A stretch of 64,000 nucleotides of DNA from Haematobacter massiliensis. Lineage in GTDB: Bacteria; Pseudomonadota; Alphaproteobacteria; Rhodobacterales; Rhodobacteraceae. Shown here piece by piece: positions 9,346 to 16,566 of this stretch. Location of the stretch: the NCBI RefSeq assembly GCF_000740795.1, contig NZ_JGYG01000001.1:372001-436000 (forward strand), in the 5' to 3' direction. The notes beneath the pieces were generated by a model. The model did not search any database, had not been told where the DNA came from, and saw only the letters and a list, made by a program, of their open reading frames with translations. The position numbers and the translations under genes are program-made. How positions within the stretch are numbered: the first letter of the stretch is position 1; the number at the start of each line of letters is the position of its first letter.

Positions 9346-9768
9346 ATGACGGCAATCACCGCTTGGCCCGCTGCGGCCGGGGACTGGCTCGACCAACGGG
9401 GCAAGGGTGCGTGGATCGCCGCGATGATCCTCGGTTTCATCCTGTTCTGGCCTGCGGGCCTTGCCCTTCTCGCTTACATGATATGGAGCAAACGTATGTT
9501 CAGATGTTCTGGCGCCGATAATTTCCGGGAGCGTATCCGCGAAAAGCATGCGGCCTATCGCTATGGTTTCCGCTCCTCAGGTAATACCGCGTTCGACGCC
9601 TACAAGGCGGATACTCTGCGCCGGCTCGAGGATGAGCAGAAAGCGTTCGAGGATTTCCTCGCCCGTCTGCGCGAAGCCAAGGACAAGTCCGAGTTCGACC
9701 AGTTCATGGAAGACCGCGCCCGTGTCGCCCGCGCCCCGCGCGAGGACGAGCAGAACGAGAACGCCTGA
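9346..9768 (+). CDS. DUF2852 membrane protein
   Basis: 140 residues. One transmembrane segment lies near residues 20-45 (AAMILGFILFWPAGLALLAYMIW). It is followed by a soluble, helical C-terminal region with the DUF2852 signature NTAFDAYKADTLRRLEDEQ and AKDKSEFDQFM. The function is unknown, and the family is common in Alphaproteobacteria. The start MTAITAWPAA at 9346 is chosen because AGGAGA lies at 9333-9338; the longer frame would read through the palindromic regulatory region. It precedes the RDD gene by about 100 nt and may share its transcript. Confidence 0.85.
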   Translation: MTAITAWPAAAGDWLDQRGKGAWIAAMILGFILFWPAGLALLAYMIWSKRMFRCSGADNFRERIREKHAAYRYGFRSSGNTAFDAYKADTLRRLEDEQKAFEDFLARLREAKDKSEFDQFMEDRARVARAPREDEQNENA

Positions 9769-9871
9769 GCCTCTTTTCCCACCGGGCGGGAATACCCAGA
9801 TGAAGGTCGTCCGCGACCTTCATCGCAGGGCCTCGCCAGGGGTCCAACCCATAACCGGAGCCATTGACGAG

Positions 9872-10342
9872 ATGACGATGACCAGCACCGACGACACCTT
9901 CTTCGCACGGGGGCTTCCCGATCCTGCGACAGAAGGAGCCTTCTACCGCGACGTGGCTGTCAAACGCTTCATCGCCTGGGGCGTCGATGTGGCGCTCATC
10001 ACGATCATCACGGCGATCCTGGTGCCTCTTACCGCATTCACGGCGCTCTTCTATCTCGTGGGCCTCTATATGGTGGTGGCATTCTTCTACCGCTGGATCG
10101 GGCTGACGCGTAAATCCGCGACCATCGGGCAACGACTCGTCTCGCTGGAATTCCGCACCTTCAGGGGTGAGCGTCTCGATACGTTGACGGCCTTTCTGCA
10201 TGTGCTTGGCTATACCGTATCGTGGAGCTTCGGCATTCCCCAGCTCATCTCGACCATCACGATCATGATCACGCCGAAAGGGCAGAGCCTTACGGACATG
10301 CTGCTCGGCACGGCGGCGATAAACAGGGCTGCGCGCTTCTGA
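9872..10342 (+). CDS. RDD family membrane protein
   Basis: 156 residues. The RDD signature is visible as KRFIAWGVDVALI (Arg-Asp in the first helix), the conserved TIGQRLVSLEFR segment and the final GQSLTDMLLGT. About three transmembrane helices are predicted. RDD proteins are small inner-membrane proteins of mostly unknown function; some have been linked to ion transport. The start at 9872 (MTMTSTDD) is upheld by a GGAG at 9857-9860, at a long spacing. It is followed by a strong terminator-like hairpin. Confidence 0.8.
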   Translation: MTMTSTDDTFFARGLPDPATEGAFYRDVAVKRFIAWGVDVALITIITAILVPLTAFTALFYLVGLYMVVAFFYRWIGLTRKSATIGQRLVSLEFRTFRGERLDTLTAFLHVLGYTVSWSFGIPQLISTITIMITPKGQSLTDMLLGTAAINRAARF

Positions 10343-10373
10343 CCACCCAAAAGACTGTCGCAAGATGGTCATG

Positions 10374-10401
10374 AAGGCCCTTGGCGATTGCCGGGGGCCT
10401 T
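10374..10401 (+). terminator. Terminator hairpin after the RDD gene
   Basis: AAGGCCC (10374-10380) pairs with GGGCCTT (10395-10401). The inner GGC/GCC stem and a tandem U-G step make one nearly continuous 12-bp helix with a GATT loop. TGTTAACGTT follows. It lies 31 nt after the RDD stop codon. Confidence 0.7.
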
Positions 10402-10511
10402 GTTAACGTTGGAACACGGCCCATACCAAACTAGTTCAGCTACCGGCGAATGCCGACGCCAGCATTTCCTCCCCCTGACGCTTGCCGAGCCAGCCGACTA
10501 TGGACAAATAG

Positions 10512-11348
10512 ATGCGCCACACGCTTCCGATCGTTCCGCAGTTCTATGTCACAGCCCCGCAACCCTGCCCCTATCTGGACGGCAGGATGGAGCGAAAGTT
10601 GTTCACCGCGCTCCAGGGGGATCAGGCGGAACGGCTGAACGACGCCTTGTCGAAGCAGGGCTTCCGTCGCTCGCAGAACGTGCTCTACCGCCCCTCGTGT
10701 ACCGAATGCTCCGCCTGCTATTCCGCTCGCATCAGGGTCGCCGACTTTACGCCGTCGAAAAGCCAGAAGCGCGCCTTGCGCCGCAACGCCGACCTGCGGC
10801 GTGAAGCCACAAGTCCTTGGGCGACGGAGGAGCAGTTCGCCCTGTTCCGCCGCTATCTCGACAGTCGCCATTCGGATGGCGGCATGGCGGATATGGACGT
10901 GCTGGAATTCGCCGCGATGATCGAGGAAACGCCGATCCGGTCCAGGCTGGTGGAATATTCAGCCGACCCCGAGCCTGGCGAGCGTCGCCGCAAGCTCACC
11001 GCTGTCTGTCTGACCGACATCCTCGATGACGGAGTGTCGATGGTCTACTCCTTCTACGAACCGGCGCGGATCTCCGATTCGCTCGGGACTTTCGTGATTC
11101 TCGACCATGTGGAGATCGCGCGGGAAGCGGGTCTTCCGTATGTCTATCTGGGCTATTGGGTGCCCGGTAGCCGCAAGATGGGCTACAAGGCGAACTTCGG
11201 AGCGCTTGAGGTCTATATCGGGGGCCGCTGGCAGCCTATCGGCGATCCCGATGACTACAGCAGCGATACCCACCCGCTCTCTGTCGATCCGATCGCGGAG
11301 CAGGTAGCCAAGATCAGCCTGCCTGACACACGGCCAACCCGCGGATAG
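10512..11348 (+). CDS. bpt: Aspartate/glutamate leucyltransferase (N-degron pathway)
   Basis: 278 residues of the Ate/Bpt family. The N-terminal cysteine cluster CTECSACY (C63, C66, C69) and the C-terminal [19 protein letters not shown] are diagnostic. Bacterial members transfer leucine from Leu-tRNA to proteins with N-terminal Asp or Glu, marking them for ClpS-ClpAP. Bpt and Ate are hard to separate by eye; the length and the short-form N terminus fit Bpt. It converges with the HerA-like ATPase gene, with only 7 nt between the stop codons. No clpS or clpA lies in the window. Confidence 0.9.
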   Translation: MRHTLPIVPQFYVTAPQPCPYLDGRMERKLFTALQGDQAERLNDALSKQGFRRSQNVLYRPSCTECSACYSARIRVADFTPSKSQKRALRRNADLRREATSPWATEEQFALFRRYLDSRHSDGGMADMDVLEFAAMIEETPIRSRLVEYSADPEPGERRRKLTAVCLTDILDDGVSMVYSFYEPARISDSLGTFVILDHVEIAREAGLPYVYLGYWVPGSRKMGYKANFGALEVYIGGRWQPIGDPDDYSSDTHPLSVDPIAEQVAKISLPDTRPTRG

Positions 11349-11355
11349 GGGCGCG

Positions 11356-12882
11356 TCAGCGCCCCTTGAACAGGCCCCCCAGGATACCCCGCACCAGTGC
11401 CTGCCCCGAACGTCCGCCAAGCTGGCGCGCAAAGGATTTGGCGAAGGCATCCACGACAGAATCGGTATTGCTCCGCCGCGGGGCGGGAGAGGGCTTCCGC
11501 CCCTGCCCGCCTGTCGAGCCGCCGTAACGCTGGCCCGAGTTGAACTCCCGGTCCCGTTCCGGCAGCGTCGTCTCCGCCGTCTTGGCGGAACGCGCTGCGA
11601 GGAGTTCCGCCGCCGATTCCCGGTCGATGAGGCGGTCGTATTTTCCTGCAACCGGGGAAGCGGCCAGCACCTCCGCCCTCTCCTCGTCCGTGATCGCGCC
11701 CAGGCGAGAGACCGGCGGGCGGATCAGCGTACGTTCCACCATACCCGGCGCGCCCTTTGCCTCCAGAAAGGAGGTGACAGCCTCACCCGTCCCGACTTCC
11801 TTGATAGCGCTTTCCGTATCGAATCGAGCATTGGGCCGATAGGTCTCCGCCGCCCGGCGAAGGGCCTTTTGGTCACGGGCGGTGAAGGCGCGAAGCGCGT
11901 GCTGCACCCGGTTTCCAAGCTGGCCGAGGATCGTCTCCGGCACGTCGTCGGGGTTCTGCGTGATGAAATAGACACCGACCCCCTTGGAGCGGATCAGGCG
12001 CGACACCTGCTCCACCTTGGCCACGAGCGCCTTGGGCGCATCATCGAACAGCAGATGCGCCTCATCAAAGAAGAACACGAGCCGGGGTTTGTCCGGATCG
12101 CCGATCTCCGGCAGTTCCTCGAACAATTCGGAGAGCAACCACAGCAGGAAGGTCGCATAGAGCCGCGGCGAGGTCATGAGCTGATCCGCCGCCAACACGT
12201 TGAGCTGCCCCCGGCCATCCGGCGCGACCGTCATCAGGTCCGCCAGCTGAAGGGCCGGCTCTCCGAAGAGTTTGGTCCCGCCTTCATTCTCCAGCACCAG
12301 CAGACGGCGCTGGATCGCCCCCACCGAGGCGGCAGTGACATTGCCGTAGCGGCTGGAAATCTCACCCGCATTTTCGGACAGGAACTGCAGCATGGCTTTC
12401 AGGTCGGCCAGGTCGAGCAGCGCCAGCCCTTCATCGTCCGAGATACGGAAGGCGATGTTGAGCACACCCTCCTGCGCCTCGGTAAGATCGAGCAGCCGGG
12501 ACAGCAGCAACGGCCCCATCTCCGCCACCGTCGTGCGAATGGGATGACCCTTGCGGCCAAAGATATCCCAGAAGGTCACCGGATAGCCGCGATAACGGAA
12601 ATCGGTGTAACCGATCTGCGCGGCGCGCGCGGCAAAGGCGCTATGGGTCGGCGCATCCTCCCGCCCCGGAAAGGCGATGCCGGCAAGATCGCCCTTCACA
12701 TCGGCCATGATGACGGGAATGCCCGCATCCGAAAATCCTTCGGCGAGGATCTGGAGGGTGACCGTCTTGCCTGTGCCCGTCGCGCCCGCGATCAACCCGT
12801 GGCGGTTGCCGTATTTCAGAAGGAGGTTCTGGGGCTGATCATGCTTCTCGCCCCCGCCCCCGACGAAGATCGCATCGCTCAT
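11356..12882 (-). CDS. HerA-like ATPase of the DUF853 (YjgR) family
   Basis: 508 residues. Walker A is AGATGTGKTVTLQ (about residues 33-45) and Walker B is LVFFFDEAHLLFDDAP. The DUF853 HerA C-terminal helicase-like core covers most of the protein. A disordered, basic, Ser/Gly-rich linker (about 430-470) precedes a conserved C-terminal helix, FAKSFARQLGGRSGQALVRGILGGLFKGR in part. The family is widespread, and its physiological role is not settled; annotations as helicase or hexameric DNA pump are by fold. There is no NurA-type nuclease next door, as would be expected for a true HerA-NurA pair. Confidence 0.88.
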   Translation of the reverse strand: MSDAIFVGGGGEKHDQPQNLLLKYGNRHGLIAGATGTGKTVTLQILAEGFSDAGIPVIMADVKGDLAGIAFPGREDAPTHSAFAARAAQIGYTDFRYRGYPVTFWDIFGRKGHPIRTTVAEMGPLLLSRLLDLTEAQEGVLNIAFRISDDEGLALLDLADLKAMLQFLSENAGEISSRYGNVTAASVGAIQRRLLVLENEGGTKLFGEPALQLADLMTVAPDGRGQLNVLAADQLMTSPRLYATFLLWLLSELFEELPEIGDPDKPRLVFFFDEAHLLFDDAPKALVAKVEQVSRLIRSKGVGVYFITQNPDDVPETILGQLGNRVQHALRAFTARDQKALRRAAETYRPNARFDTESAIKEVGTGEAVTSFLEAKGAPGMVERTLIRPPVSRLGAITDEERAEVLAASPVAGKYDRLIDRESAAELLAARSAKTAETTLPERDREFNSGQRYGGSTGGQGRKPSPAPRRSNTDSVVDAFAKSFARQLGGRSGQALVRGILGGLFKGR

Positions 12883-13241
12883 TGGTGCTTCTCCTGCTGC
12901 CTGTCCGTCAGCCTATCGGGTTCGCGCGCTACTTCAACACTCGTCGCAAGACCTGCTTTTCATCTCTGTGGAACAGCTATGCATCGAGCATATATTTTAT
13001 GCATATGCTTCAAATCCGTCACCTCTTCGTCATGAAACCGTTGACGGGCCCAGGCCGAATTCGTAGCTTCATGTCAAATAAGTCGGCCGAGGTCCGACAG
13101 GGAAAAGGAAAGGGGTTCCTGCGGGGGCCCCTTTTCTTTCGTAAACAACACCGTGCGAAACCCGCCGACAGCCCGATTTTTCCTGACAGGCCGCTCTGCC
13201 CGTGGTAGATCGCGCTGATCGAGCCAGTAACGGAACGTCTC
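12883..13241. other. 359-nt intergenic region before ialB
   Basis: The left part (12883-13030) is AT-richer than its surroundings, with CATATATTTTATGCATATG near 12988-13006, and would hold the promoter of the DUF853 gene on the minus strand. The right part holds a possible promoter (TTGACG 13041-13046), two hairpins (13082-13098 and 13109-13135) and a U-rich end, described separately. No tRNA or convincing reading frame was seen. Confidence 0.6.
13076..13140 (+). ncRNA. Candidate small RNA or attenuated leader upstream of ialB
   Basis: A short unit with promoter-like TTGACG-N17-TAGCTT (13041-13069) would start transcription near 13076. The transcript would form a first hairpin (GTCGG/CCGAC, 13082-13098) and then a terminator-like hairpin (AAAGGGG 13109-13115 with CCCCTTT 13128-13134), followed by TCTTTC. 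An alternative pairing, GGAA-AGGGG-TTCC, would use the same bases as the terminator stem. It ends about 100 nt before the ialB ATG, so it could be a separate RNA or an attenuator for ialB. Expression is unknown. Confidence 0.35.
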
Positions 13242-13877
13242 ATGTCGAACTTGCCCAAGCGCCTTGTTCTTGCCGCAGCCGTGGCGCTCGCCCCGGCGAT
13301 CGTCTTTGCGCAGGACACGGCGACCCAGCCGCAAACTCCCGCTCCGGCCGCTCCGGCTCCGGCGCAGCAAGCCGCCCCCGGCGGCCAACTGGTTACCGGC
13401 GCAGAAAATGCCGGCGTCAACCAGCCTTATGTCGCCGCGACCCATGGTGACTGGCAGATGCGCTGCGTCAAGACAGAGGAAGGCAAGGATCCCTGTCAGC
13501 TCTATCAGCTTCTGAAGGATGAGCAGGGCAACAATGTTGCTGAGTTCAGCCTTTTCGCGCTGCCCCCGGGCCAGCAGGCCGCCGCAGGTGCGACGATCAT
13601 CACGCCGCTGGAAACCCTTCTGACTCAGCAGGTCAGCTTCCAGATCGACAGCGCCCCGGCGAAGCATTATCCGTTTGGCTGGTGCGCCCCTGTCGGCTGC
13701 ATCGCGCGGGTGGGCTTCACCTCGGCTGAGGTGGACGCGCTGAAAAGGGGCAATGCCGCGACGATGACCATCGTCCCGGTCGCCGCGCCGGATCACAAGG
13801 TAAACCTGAAGGTGTCGCTGAAGGGCTTTACCGCCGGATACGACGCGGTGACCAAGGCGAATGCCGACAATCAGTGA
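13242..13877 (+). CDS. Invasion-associated locus B (IalB) family periplasmic protein
   Basis: 211 residues. A signal peptide (cleavage near VFAQD, about residue 25) is followed by a Pro/Ala/Gln-rich linker (26-50). The IalB domain follows: HGDWQMRC, a second cysteine in KDPCQLYQLL, and a CAPVGCIARVGF cysteine pair. IalB was named from Bartonella, where it aids erythrocyte entry, but homologues are general in free-living Alphaproteobacteria and have no proven role there. It stands alone between its leader region and a strong terminator. Confidence 0.88.
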   Translation: MSNLPKRLVLAAAVALAPAIVFAQDTATQPQTPAPAAPAPAQQAAPGGQLVTGAENAGVNQPYVAATHGDWQMRCVKTEEGKDPCQLYQLLKDEQGNNVAEFSLFALPPGQQAAAGATIITPLETLLTQQVSFQIDSAPAKHYPFGWCAPVGCIARVGFTSAEVDALKRGNAATMTIVPVAAPDHKVNLKVSLKGFTAGYDAVTKANADNQ

Positions 13878-13906
13878 TCGGCCGGTGACGGTGATCTGCT
13901 GATCTG

Positions 13907-13930
13907 CGGGCGCCTTCGTGGCGCCCGTTT
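13907..13930. terminator. Bidirectional terminator between ialB and the ketoacyl synthase gene
   Basis: Perfect 8-bp stem CGGGCGCC / GGCGCCCG (13907-13914 and 13920-13927) with a TTCGT loop, followed by TTT on the plus strand. It ends ialB, and its position also serves the convergent minus-strand operon. Confidence 0.8.
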
Positions 13931-13934
13931 CATT

Positions 13935-15143
13935 TCAGACCCGCCGCAACGCCAGGACAGCGTTCATGCCGCCGAAAGCGAAGGCGTTGGAAAGCACGAC
14001 ATTCACGCGCGCCTCACGCGCCACATTGGGCACCACATCAAGCGCGCATTCCGGATCCGGCTCCTCATAACCGATGGTCGGAGCAATGATACCCTCCCGC
14101 AGCGCCATGATGCAGGCCAGCAGTTCCACGGCTCCGGTGCCGCCAATAAGATGGCCGTGCATGGATTTCGTGGAGGAGATCATCAGCCGATCCGCGTGAT
14201 GGCCAAAGACATCCGCCACCGCCGCGCATTCCGTCTTGTCATTCGCCGCCGTTCCCGTTCCGTGAGCATTGATATAGCCAACGTCCTCCGGGTTCAGTCG
14301 CGCGTCACGGAGCGCGCCCAGCATGGCCCGCTCTGCTCCGTGCTTTGAAGGCATGACGATGTCGGCTGCATCGGACGTCATCGAGAAGCCGATTACTTCG
14401 GCCAGAATATCCGCGCCCCGCTGCCGCGCGTGCTCATACTCCTCAAAAACGAAGACAGCCGCGCCTTCTCCCTGCACCATGCCGTTGCGGTTGGCAGAGA
14501 ACGGACGGCAGGCGTCGTTTGACATCACACGCAACCCTTCCCAAGCCTTGATTCCGCCAAAACACAGCATGGATTCCGACCCGCCCGTGACGATGACCCG
14601 CGCCGCGCCGGAGCGGATCATCCAGAACGCCGTACCCATTGCATGGTTGGACGATGCGCAGGCCGTAGCGACCGTGAAAGACGGACCTTTCAGGTTCCAC
14701 TCCATCGACACATGGGCGGCGGCGGCATTGTTCATGAGCTTCGGCACGACGAAGGGATGAACGCGGTTCTTCCCCTCTTCGTAGACGGCGCGATAATTCT
14801 CGTCCGAAGTGGTCACACCGCCCCCGGCAGTGCCAAGGATAACTCCGGCTTCGTGGGAGAGCTGATCCTCGAATACCAGCCCCGACTGCCCAATGGCCTG
14901 CTTTGCCGCCAGCAGCGTGAACTGGGTGAAGCGATCGTAGAGAGCGATCTGCTGACGGTTGAAGATCGTCTCGGCATCCCAGTCATGCACCTGCCCGCCG
15001 ATACGGATGGACAACCGCTCCCGGTCCCGGAGGGAAAGCGGGCCGATCCCGGAACGGCCCTCCCGAAAGGCCGACAGCGTCTGCGCGACATCATGGCCGA
15101 GCGCGTTGATCGTCCCAGCCCCAGTGATCGCGACCCGGTTCAC
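13935..15143 (-). CDS. Beta-ketoacyl-[ACP] synthase paired with a dedicated ACP next to lpxD
   Basis: 402 residues, FabF/KAS II-like. The Cys-His-His triad is intact: nucleophile in VATACASSNH (C162), NAHGTGTAANDKTEC, and KSMHGHLIGGTGA, plus the glycine-rich NAFAFGGMN. It should condense malonyl-ACP with an acyl chain to give 3-oxoacyl-ACP. The start codon is GTG. It overlaps the ACP stop codon as GTGA (15143-15140), so the two are translationally coupled. No ketoreductase, dehydratase or enoyl reductase is nearby. The position behind lpxD and a private ACP points to lipid A acyl supply rather than bulk fatty acid synthesis (inference). A housekeeping FabF role is less likely, because fabF usually sits with fabG-acpP. 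Confidence 0.88.
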   Translation of the reverse strand: MNRVAITGAGTINALGHDVAQTLSAFREGRSGIGPLSLRDRERLSIRIGGQVHDWDAETIFNRQQIALYDRFTQFTLLAAKQAIGQSGLVFEDQLSHEAGVILGTAGGGVTTSDENYRAVYEEGKNRVHPFVVPKLMNNAAAAHVSMEWNLKGPSFTVATACASSNHAMGTAFWMIRSGAARVIVTGGSESMLCFGGIKAWEGLRVMSNDACRPFSANRNGMVQGEGAAVFVFEEYEHARQRGADILAEVIGFSMTSDAADIVMPSKHGAERAMLGALRDARLNPEDVGYINAHGTGTAANDKTECAAVADVFGHHADRLMISSTKSMHGHLIGGTGAVELLACIMALREGIIAPTIGYEEPDPECALDVVPNVAREARVNVVLSNAFAFGGMNAVLALRRV

Positions 15144-15409
15144 GCGGTTTTCTGGGTACGAACCAGCTCCCGCACGGCAGCAACGACGGCAGCGACGGAG
15201 GAGATATCGAAGTCGCTCGATGCGGGATCATTCGCATTGAAGGGAACGGAGATGTCGAACGCCTCTTCTATGGCAAAGATAGCCTCCACCAGCCCGAGAC
15301 TATCGATACCGAGGTCAGCGGGCGAACTGTGCAGAGCGACCTGCGAAGGCGCGAGCGCCGCCTGTTCCGCAAGGATAGCGACGACCATATCCTGAACATC
15401 GTCAGACAT
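15140..15409 (-). CDS. Acyl carrier protein, non-housekeeping type
   Basis: 89 residues. The phosphopantetheine attachment site is in LGIDSLGLVE (Ser37), followed by the acidic helix EAIFAIEEAFDI. The longest frame adds MR, but the ATG at 15415 directly abuts GGAGG, whereas the ATG at 15409 has the correct 6-nt spacing, so 15409 is chosen. It lies 27 nt after lpxD and is coupled to the ketoacyl synthase. Its sequence departs from the near-invariant AcpP core, and its location suggests a specialised carrier (inference), comparable in principle to AcpXL of rhizobia but with different partners. Confidence 0.88.
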   Translation of the reverse strand: MSDDVQDMVVAILAEQAALAPSQVALHSSPADLGIDSLGLVEAIFAIEEAFDISVPFNANDPASSDFDISSVAAVVAAVRELVRTQKTA

Positions 15410-15436
15410 GCGCATCCTCCTGAAAGCCGGAGTTTT

Positions 15437-16528
15437 CTACTCGCTGCCGTCCAGCTTTGAAACCCGTTTCTGAAGTTCCGCGAACTGTTGGGCCATTCTG
15501 GGCAGTCGACGAACAGCTTTGTTGATCTCGAGTTGCGTTTCCATCTTGACGGCCGGGGTTCCCATCAGCACGCGCCCCGCAGGGGCATTGGTGAAGATCC
15601 GCGCGGCCCCGCCCGCAATCACATCGTCTCCGATAAAGATGTTGTCGTTGACGCCTACGCCTCCGCCGAGCACGACGCGGTTGCCGATCTTCACCGATCC
15701 CGCGACACCCACCATTCCGCAAAGCAAGCAATCCTCACCTATCTGACAATTGTGACCGACTTGGACGAGGTTATCGATTTTCGTACCATTGCCGACGCGC
15801 GTTGCCCGAATGGTGCCGCGATCGACGCAGGCGTTGCAGCCCACCTCCACGTCGTCACCGATTTCCACCCCGCCGACGGAACTGATGCGAGTCCATTTCT
15901 GGGCATGGATTTCTCCCCGGTGGCCGGGTGTCTCGCGCACCTCCTCCACCCCGGATTTCTCGGGCGTGACGAAGGAAAAGCCGTCCCCGCCGATCACGCA
16001 ACCCGGATTGCCGATGAACCGGTGGCCGATGGTGACCCGGTGCGCGATGCGGACGCCCGCCTGCAGCAGCGCATCATCCCCGATGGTGCTGCCTTCACCA
16101 ACAAAGACCTGCGGTGCAATCCGCGCCCGCGCGCCGATGCGCACCCCACGCCCGATATAGGCAAACGGGCCGATGGCCGCGTCCGGCCCGATCTCGGCCT
16201 CGGGGTGAACATAGGCTAGCGGATGGATGCCCGGCTCGATCCCTGGGCCGGGGTCGAGGTAGCCCGTGAGCCGCGACATTGCATAGCGCGGGCGCGTAAC
16301 AAAGATCGCCGCGTCCAGGCCCAGTGCTTCCCAATCCGCATCCGCCCAGAGTATCGCGGCCCGCGCATGACCCTTCCCGAGACCGTCCGCGTATTTCGGA
16401 TCCATCGCGACGGCGAGTTGGTCGGCGCGCGCCTCCTGCGGCTCTGCGACGCCGGAGATACGGATCTCGCCGTCGCCCTCAACCCGCGCATCCAGCGCAG
16501 CCGCGATTTCCGTGACGGTATGGTCCAT
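15437..16528 (-). CDS. lpxD: UDP-3-O-acylglucosamine N-acyltransferase
   Basis: 363 residues. The N-terminal uridine-binding domain (1-100) is followed by a long left-handed hexapeptide beta helix (e.g. IGPDAAIGPFAYIGRGVRIGA) and a C-terminal helix. The catalytic histidine lies in KIDNLVQVGHNCQIG. LpxD adds the amide-linked acyl chain to UDP-3-O-acyl-GlcN, the third step of lipid A synthesis, using an acyl-ACP donor. The ATG at 16528 follows GGGGGAC; the longer frame would start at a TTG. It sits in an operon of transpeptidase - lpxD - ACP - ketoacyl synthase; no bamA, fabZ or lpxA is adjacent. Confidence 0.95.
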   Translation of the reverse strand: MDHTVTEIAAALDARVEGDGEIRISGVAEPQEARADQLAVAMDPKYADGLGKGHARAAILWADADWEALGLDAAIFVTRPRYAMSRLTGYLDPGPGIEPGIHPLAYVHPEAEIGPDAAIGPFAYIGRGVRIGARARIAPQVFVGEGSTIGDDALLQAGVRIAHRVTIGHRFIGNPGCVIGGDGFSFVTPEKSGVEEVRETPGHRGEIHAQKWTRISSVGGVEIGDDVEVGCNACVDRGTIRATRVGNGTKIDNLVQVGHNCQIGEDCLLCGMVGVAGSVKIGNRVVLGGGVGVNDNIFIGDDVIAGGAARIFTNAPAGRVLMGTPAVKMETQLEINKAVRRLPRMAQQFAELQKRVSKLDGSE

Positions 16529-16566
16529 GCGCAAGTCCCCCAGGGTGCCCGTTGCCCGGTTGGGAT

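Noticed and set aside
11356-12882. HerA-NurA type defence system
   Set aside because: The ATPase is of the common DUF853 family, and no nuclease, sirtuin or other effector gene is adjacent.
13935-15409. Ketoacyl synthase and ACP as part of a polyketide cluster
   Set aside because: No acyltransferase, ketoreductase, thioesterase or tailoring genes are nearby; the partners are lpxD and a transpeptidase.
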